Shown in pieces: positions 7,912 through 11,949 of a stretch of DNA of 11,949 nucleotides; position 1 is the first letter of the stretch, and every line of letters starts with the position of its first letter. Source of the DNA: an uncultured Eubacteriales bacterium (GTDB lineage Bacteria; Bacillota; Clostridia; Peptostreptococcales; Anaerovoracaceae). The notes under the pieces are model-generated. The model was not told the DNA's origin, searched no databases, and worked only from the letters and a program-made list of their open reading frames with translations. The stretch is from positions 1 through 11,949 of the forward strand of contig CACXFN010000211.1 of the NCBI GenBank assembly GCA_902766915.1, given 5' to 3'. The translations under genes and the position numbers were made by a program.

Positions 7912-8745
7912 ATGAATCAGAAAGAGTTTGAGTGGCTTCACTTGGCCCAAATGGAAATAATGGATGAAATTCACAGAATATGTGTTGATGAGGGAATTAC
8001 GTATTACTTGATTGCTGGCTCTGCAATTGGCGCATTACGACACAGCGGATTTATACCTTGGGATTTCGATATTGATTGCGCAATGCCACGTCCAGAATAT
8101 GTAAAATTCAAGGCTGCCTGTGAACGTCAACTTAATCCGAGGTTTCAATACTACGATTACAAAACAGTGCGTGGGTATACAAATCCTCATGCCTTGGTAG
8201 GCATAAAAGGGACAAAACTCTATCGCCAGTATGATAAATTTAATCATGAAACTTTCCATGCGGGCATTTATCTTGATGTTTTTCCGCTTGATGCAGCACC
8301 TGATACTGTTGAAGAGAGAGAACAGCATGCTGCCCAGGTTAATGCTGTAAAGCATAAGATTTATATAAAAAGGCATTATAATTATTCAGCATCGCCAATC
8401 AAAAATACGGCCAAAGTAATTAGAAGCCTTCGGTATGCAGGGATAAGCATAGATCAACTGAACGAGGAATTAGATGCTGAGATGCGTCGTTACGAAAAGG
8501 CGGGCACACATTATCTTTGTTCTATGGCAGGTCGTCATCCATACGAGAATGAGTGTTCTCCGATAGAGTGGTTTGGGACTCCGGTATTGGCTCAGTTTGA
8601 AGACCGGCAATACTATATTCCACAAGAATGCGATAAATATTTGAGGAAGATGTATGGAGACTATATGCAGCTTCCTCCAGAAGCTGAACGAAAAGCAAAC
8701 CTCGAATATTTTGAGACAGTTGTATTTGACAAGGAGTATGAATGA
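7912..8745 (+). CDS. LicD family phosphotransferase (first of two), altered WDFDID motif
   Basis: A 277-residue member of the LicD/fukutin nucleotidyltransferase-fold family. These proteins transfer phosphocholine, phosphoribitol or similar groups from CDP donors to glycans. The core motif is GSAIGALRHSGFIPWDFDID (residues 36-55); GIYLDVFPLD and, near the C-terminus, YGDYMQLPPE are further family blocks. The usual metal-site sequence is WDDDID. Here the second Asp is Phe52, but the Asp53-Ile-Asp55 pair and Asp51 remain, so activity is plausible. AAAGGA (7898-7903) lies 8 bases before ATG 7912. An ATG at 7903 is in frame but overlaps that site. The chosen start puts the motif at the same residue numbers as in the downstream paralogue, which supports it. 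There is no membrane segment. The group transferred is unknown. Confidence 0.88.
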   Translation: MNQKEFEWLHLAQMEIMDEIHRICVDEGITYYLIAGSAIGALRHSGFIPWDFDIDCAMPRPEYVKFKAACERQLNPRFQYYDYKTVRGYTNPHALVGIKGTKLYRQYDKFNHETFHAGIYLDVFPLDAAPDTVEEREQHAAQVNAVKHKIYIKRHYNYSASPIKNTAKVIRSLRYAGISIDQLNEELDAEMRRYEKAGTHYLCSMAGRHPYENECSPIEWFGTPVLAQFEDRQYYIPQECDKYLRKMYGDYMQLPPEAERKANLEYFETVVFDKEYE

Positions 8746-8758
8746 TCACAACATTGTA

Positions 8759-8764
8759 GAGGAG
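8759..8764 (+). promoter_or_regulatory. Ribosome binding site fixing the second LicD start at 8774
   Basis: GAGGAG lies 9 bases before ATG 8774 and only 3 before the in-frame ATG 8768. A further in-frame ATG at 8738 has AAGGAG just 1 base away, which is too close to be efficient. Confidence 0.6.
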
Positions 8765-8773
8765 ACAATGTAT

Positions 8774-9607
8774 ATGAAAATAGTATCGGATGAAGACATC
8801 AAAAAAATTGCTTTCGAAGGGCTGTGCTACTTCAAGCGGAGATGTGATGAATTAGGTATTCGGTATTATCTTGCTTATGGTACTTTGATAGGGGCTGTGA
8901 GACATCAAGGATTTATCCCATGGGATGATGATATTGATCTATTATTACCCAGGTCAGATTATGACAGGATCATGAAAAACCCTGAATTGTTTGAGAATTC
9001 GGATTGGCATATAGTTTCGAATGAAATCAATAAGGGTTATTGTTTGTTCTGGCCAAAGCTATGTAATAAAAAAACTACTGTTCTTCCGTCAAGATTCAAC
9101 ACAGGATATGTTTATGGATTATCGATTGATCTGTTTCCGCTGGATTTTTTTGATGCTGATAACGTTCAAGAAGCAAACGATTTTCTGCGTGAAATCGTTT
9201 CATTCTACGACTCTCATATGAAGAGAGTTCAGGTCAAAGCAATTACAAGTATGTCACGAAAGGTGCTGTATAAAAAAATATTACAAAAAGCCTATTATTA
9301 CTCTGTTGGTAAGTTATTTGGTCCTCCTGATAGAATAATTAGTGAAACAAATAATATTATCAGGAAAAGATGTAAAGGAGGGAAATACGCTGCATTTGCT
9401 TACGACAGTTATTTTAAATCATGGAACACCGAGGACTTTGGATTAAATGAAGAGCCAACGCTCCTAAAATTTGAAGATGAATATTTTAGTGTACCGAAGA
9501 ATTATGATGGAGTGTTGCGTAGTAGTTATGGAGACTACATGATTCTACCCCCTGAGGAGAAGCAGATCTCAAATCATGTTTTCACTGCAATATACAACGA
9601 GCAATAA
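8774..9607 (+). CDS. LicD family phosphotransferase (second of two)
   Basis: The protein has 277 residues, the same length as its upstream neighbour and clearly paralogous to it, but strongly diverged. It has the textbook motif GTLIGAVRHQGFIPWDDDID at residues 36-55, then GLSIDLFPLDFF and YGDYMILPPEE, each with a counterpart in the first LicD. It is expected to attach a phosphate-linked substituent, such as phosphocholine, phosphoglycerol or phosphoribitol, to the glycan in the cytoplasm. The start at 8774 rests on GAGGAG at 8759-8764 and on the matching motif position in the paralogue; starts at 8768 and 8738 (overlapping the previous stop) are possible. The gap after the first LicD stop is 28 bases. 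No choline uptake or choline kinase gene is visible, so phosphocholine is not specifically favoured. Translation ends at TAA 9605-9607. Confidence 0.92.
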   Translation: MKIVSDEDIKKIAFEGLCYFKRRCDELGIRYYLAYGTLIGAVRHQGFIPWDDDIDLLLPRSDYDRIMKNPELFENSDWHIVSNEINKGYCLFWPKLCNKKTTVLPSRFNTGYVYGLSIDLFPLDFFDADNVQEANDFLREIVSFYDSHMKRVQVKAITSMSRKVLYKKILQKAYYYSVGKLFGPPDRIISETNNIIRKRCKGGKYAAFAYDSYFKSWNTEDFGLNEEPTLLKFEDEYFSVPKNYDGVLRSSYGDYMILPPEEKQISNHVFTAIYNEQ

Positions 9608-9728
9608 TAGTTTAGAACAAGCATATCATTAAATAGACCTAAAATAATCAGAATATTAATATCCAAGACAGTGGGCACTTATATTTATTCTTATGAGAAT
9701 TGATCTAAACCAGAGGGGATAACACAAT

Positions 9729-10946
9729 ATGAACATTGCAATAGCAGGAACTGGGTACGTGGGACTTTCTCTTGCGGTTCTCTTAGCACAACATAACCAT
9801 GTTGTGGCGGTTGATATCGTACCGGAAAAAGTTGAGAAAATAAACAAGAAGCAGTCTCCAATTCAGGATGATTACATCGAGAAGTATCTTGCTGAAAAGG
9901 AACTTGATCTGACGGCGACCACAGACGGAGCAAGTGCTTATAAGGACGCAGAACTTGTCATCATTGCAGCACCGACAAACTATGATCCACAGAAGAATTT
10001 CTTCGACTGCTCTGCGGTGGAGGCTGTAATTGATCTCGTTCTCAAATCATCCGACACTGCGATGATGGTTATCAAATCTACCATTCCCGTCGGCTACACA
10101 GAGTCCGTCAGAAAGAAGTTTGACACAGACCGTATTCTTTTCAGTCCGGAGTTTTTACGAGAGTCTAAGGCTCTATACGACAACCTGTATCCAAGCAGGA
10201 TCATCTTGGGCTGTGATGAACACACAAGACCTACAGCTGAGAAGTTCGCGTCTCTGCTTCAAGAAGGTGCTCTCAAGCCAGATATCGACACGCTCTTCAT
10301 GGGTTACACAGAAGCTGAAGCTGTGAAGCTCTTTGCAAACACATATCTCGCTCTCCGTGTGTCGTACTTCAACGAACTGGATACCTACGCTGAGATGAAG
10401 GGCCTGAACACAGCCGACATCATTCGAGGTGTTAGCCTTGATCCTCGCATTGGAGATTTCTATAACAATCCTTCATTCGGGTACGGCGGATATTGTTTGC
10501 CTAAAGACACAAAGCAGCTTCTGGCGAACTACGAGGATGTGCCGGAGAATCTGATTCAAGCCATCGTTGAGGCAAACCGCACGAGGAAAGACTTCATCGC
10601 TGACCGTGTGCTTACCATAGCTGGAGCTAATTCCTATTCTGGTGGATATGTCGGAGAACGCGAGGTTGTGATTGGAGTCTACCGCCTTACGATGAAGAGC
10701 AACAGCGACAATTTCCGGCAATCGAGCATTCAGGGAGTCATGAAACGCATTAAGGCTAAGGGTGCGACTGTGATCGTCTATGAACCGACGCTTGCGGATG
10801 GGTCCACCTTCTTCGGCTCGAAAGTTGTCAACGATCTGGAAGCCTTCAAGGCGCAGGCACAAGCTATTATTGCAAATCGCTATGACGCCTGCCTTGATGA
10901 TGTGGAAGAGAAGGTTTATACGCGCGACCTGTTCAGAAGAGACTGA
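9729..10946 (+). CDS. ugd: UDP-glucose 6-dehydrogenase
   Basis: This cytoplasmic enzyme oxidises UDP-glucose to UDP-glucuronate with two NAD+. The N-terminal Rossmann fold starts [16 protein letters not shown], with GxGYVG at 7-12 and the NAD-binding acidic Asp29. SPEFLRE lies at 139-145 and [14 protein letters not shown] at 198-211, containing the active-site Lys200 and Asn204. The catalytic cysteine is Cys256 in [13 protein letters not shown] (251-263), with Asp260 nearby. The length of 405 residues matches the short bacterial form of about 390-400 residues. A purine-rich GAGGGG (9713-9718) precedes the ATG by 10 bases. The gene is less AT-rich than the polymerase, flippase and LicD genes before it. 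Its product would supply a glucuronyl donor to the locus and so could feed the C5-epimerase-like protein. The related UDP-ManNAc dehydrogenase activity is less likely given the length and motifs. Confidence 0.95.
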   Translation: MNIAIAGTGYVGLSLAVLLAQHNHVVAVDIVPEKVEKINKKQSPIQDDYIEKYLAEKELDLTATTDGASAYKDAELVIIAAPTNYDPQKNFFDCSAVEAVIDLVLKSSDTAMMVIKSTIPVGYTESVRKKFDTDRILFSPEFLRESKALYDNLYPSRIILGCDEHTRPTAEKFASLLQEGALKPDIDTLFMGYTEAEAVKLFANTYLALRVSYFNELDTYAEMKGLNTADIIRGVSLDPRIGDFYNNPSFGYGGYCLPKDTKQLLANYEDVPENLIQAIVEANRTRKDFIADRVLTIAGANSYSGGYVGEREVVIGVYRLTMKSNSDNFRQSSIQGVMKRIKAKGATVIVYEPTLADGSTFFGSKVVNDLEAFKAQAQAIIANRYDACLDDVEEKVYTRDLFRRD

Positions 10947-10964
10947 CAGCAATGGGAGTTTGCC

Positions 10965-11817
10965 ATGCAAACAACTCACTATAATGAATTCAGCCATAAA
11001 CTCGGACATGCTTATCGCATAGCCGTTGTGGCTGATACGCATGGCTTTAAAAATGACCGGGTATTCCGGAATCTGAAAGATAACAAACCGGATATTATCT
11101 TCTGCCTGGGAGACATTGTTTACGGAGCGGTGATTCGGAATCAGAGCTTTCCACGCGGGAAAAACTGGCTGAATGAGTTTCCGTATGCAGTTGAGCTTAT
11201 CAAAACCCTCCCGACCATTGCTCCCACATACTTTGTCTATGGAAACCATGAATGGCTGCTTTCTGAGGACGATGTGAGGCTTTTACAAGAGTCTGGCATG
11301 AAAATCCTTGATAATGAATGGGTCAATCATGGCGAGCTGTTGATAGGTGGTCTTTCTGCTGCAGATGTAACAAATTACTGGACTTTCAAGAAACGCTTTT
11401 ACGCATCCTATCCAAACTACAAAGAAGGAAACCTTGAGAGGGAATATATCGCTGGAGACAGTTACGAGAACCGGAAGGCACCAGACAGCTCATGGCTTCC
11501 AGAGTTCGAGGAACAAAACGGGTACAAGATCCTACTCTGCCATCATCCAGAATACTGGGCTGTTCAGAATCCGTATCTGAAGGATAGAAGGATAGACTTG
11601 GTTCTTGCTGGGCACTCGCACGGCGGGCAGGTCAGAATATTTGGTCAAGGTTTCTACACAAGCGGTCAGGGGAGATTCCCCAAATATACCGCTGGGGTTC
11701 ATGAAGGGCAATATGGGAAGATGATTGTTAGCAGAGGGCTGTCTAATACAAGCAAAATCCCCCGGCTCTTTAACCCGATCGAAATGGTGTATGTGAACCT
11801 GAAAGGAAATACGAAAA

Positions 11818-11837
<20 letters not shown>
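10965..11837 (+). CDS. Calcineurin-like metallophosphoesterase
   Basis: A 290-residue dinuclear-metal phosphoesterase. All metal-site motifs are present in order: ADTHG with Asp24 and His26, LGDIVYG with Asp50, YGNHEW with Asn94 and His95, CHHPE with His193/His194, and AGHSHGGQVR with His217 and His219. GHSHGGQ and the C-terminal SRGLSN-PRLFNPIE pattern place it near the YaeI/YkuE group of phosphoesterases. Unlike many of those, it has no N-terminal signal or membrane anchor, so it is probably cytoplasmic. GGGAG at 10954-10958 is 6 bases before the ATG, and 18 bases separate it from the ugd stop. Substrates in this group are diverse (phosphodiesters, UDP-diacylglucosamine-like lipids, phosphoproteins), so its role in the locus is open. 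Possibilities include turnover of a lipid-linked or nucleotide by-product. It may also simply be a neighbour of the capsule genes. Confidence 0.9.

Positions 11838-11949
<112 letters not shown>

Noticed and set aside
8654..8773. N-terminal extension of the second LicD into the first LicD
   Set aside because: It would overlap the upstream gene by about 90 bases and shift the catalytic motif away from the position seen in the paralogue; the ribosome binding site favours 8774.
9608..9728. Promoter or terminator in the AT-rich gap before ugd
   Set aside because: TATATT at 9680-9685 has no matching -35 at a proper distance, and I found no GC-rich hairpin followed by a T run.
10473..11249. Long open frame on the - strand (258 codons) across ugd and the metallophosphoesterase
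   Set aside because: It lies antisense to two genes with complete catalytic motifs, shows no family pattern and is explained by codon bias of the real genes.

Overview
The window looks like part of the capsular or exopolysaccharide locus of a low-to-moderate-GC Gram-positive bacterium, most likely a gut-type clostridial Firmicute (Lachnospiraceae/Ruminococcaceae-like). This is inferred from strong AGGAG/GGAGG-type ribosome binding sites, an EpsG-type polymerase, tandem LicD proteins and close gene packing. No marker gene fixes the species. Every supported gene is on the + strand, and no convincing terminator breaks the run, so most or all of it is probably one polycistronic unit.

Layout. Positions 1-103 hold the 3' end of a TagD-like nucleotidyltransferase. 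It is followed by a small Cys-rich acidic ORF (93-269). Next comes a block of assembly enzymes: a GT2 glycosyltransferase (297-1064), a GT11 fucosyltransferase (1077-1982), a GT4 glycosyltransferase (1999-3045), a D-glucuronyl C5-epimerase-like protein (3051-3950) and a second GT4 glycosyltransferase (3956-5020). A 109-base gap separates these from the membrane and export genes: an EpsG/Wzy-like polymerase (5130-6341) and a Wzx-type flippase (6387-7895). Two divergent LicD paralogues in tandem (7912-8745 and 8774-9607) follow. After a 121-base AT-rich gap come UDP-glucose 6-dehydrogenase (9729-10946), a metallophosphoesterase (10965-11837) and the start of another ORF (11818 onward). That last ORF runs straight into a CAGG tetranucleotide array filling the final 82 bases.

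How the parts fit (inference). The glycosyltransferases would build a repeat unit on a lipid carrier. Ugd supplies UDP-glucuronate, and the C5-epimerase-like protein could turn a glucuronyl residue into an iduronyl residue on the cytoplasmic side. GT11 would add fucose. The LicD proteins would attach phosphate-linked substituents from CDP-activated donors, perhaps made by the nucleotidyltransferase at the left edge. Wzx would flip the unit and Wzy/EpsG polymerise it. No initiating phosphoglycosyltransferase, chain-length regulator or GDP-fucose synthesis gene is visible, so these must lie outside the window.

The points most worth following up are the GlcA-epimerase/Ugd pairing, the small Cys-rich ORF, the altered WDFDID motif in the first LicD, and the tetranucleotide array just inside a start codon. 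That array could be a phase-variation switch or an assembly artefact at a sequence end.
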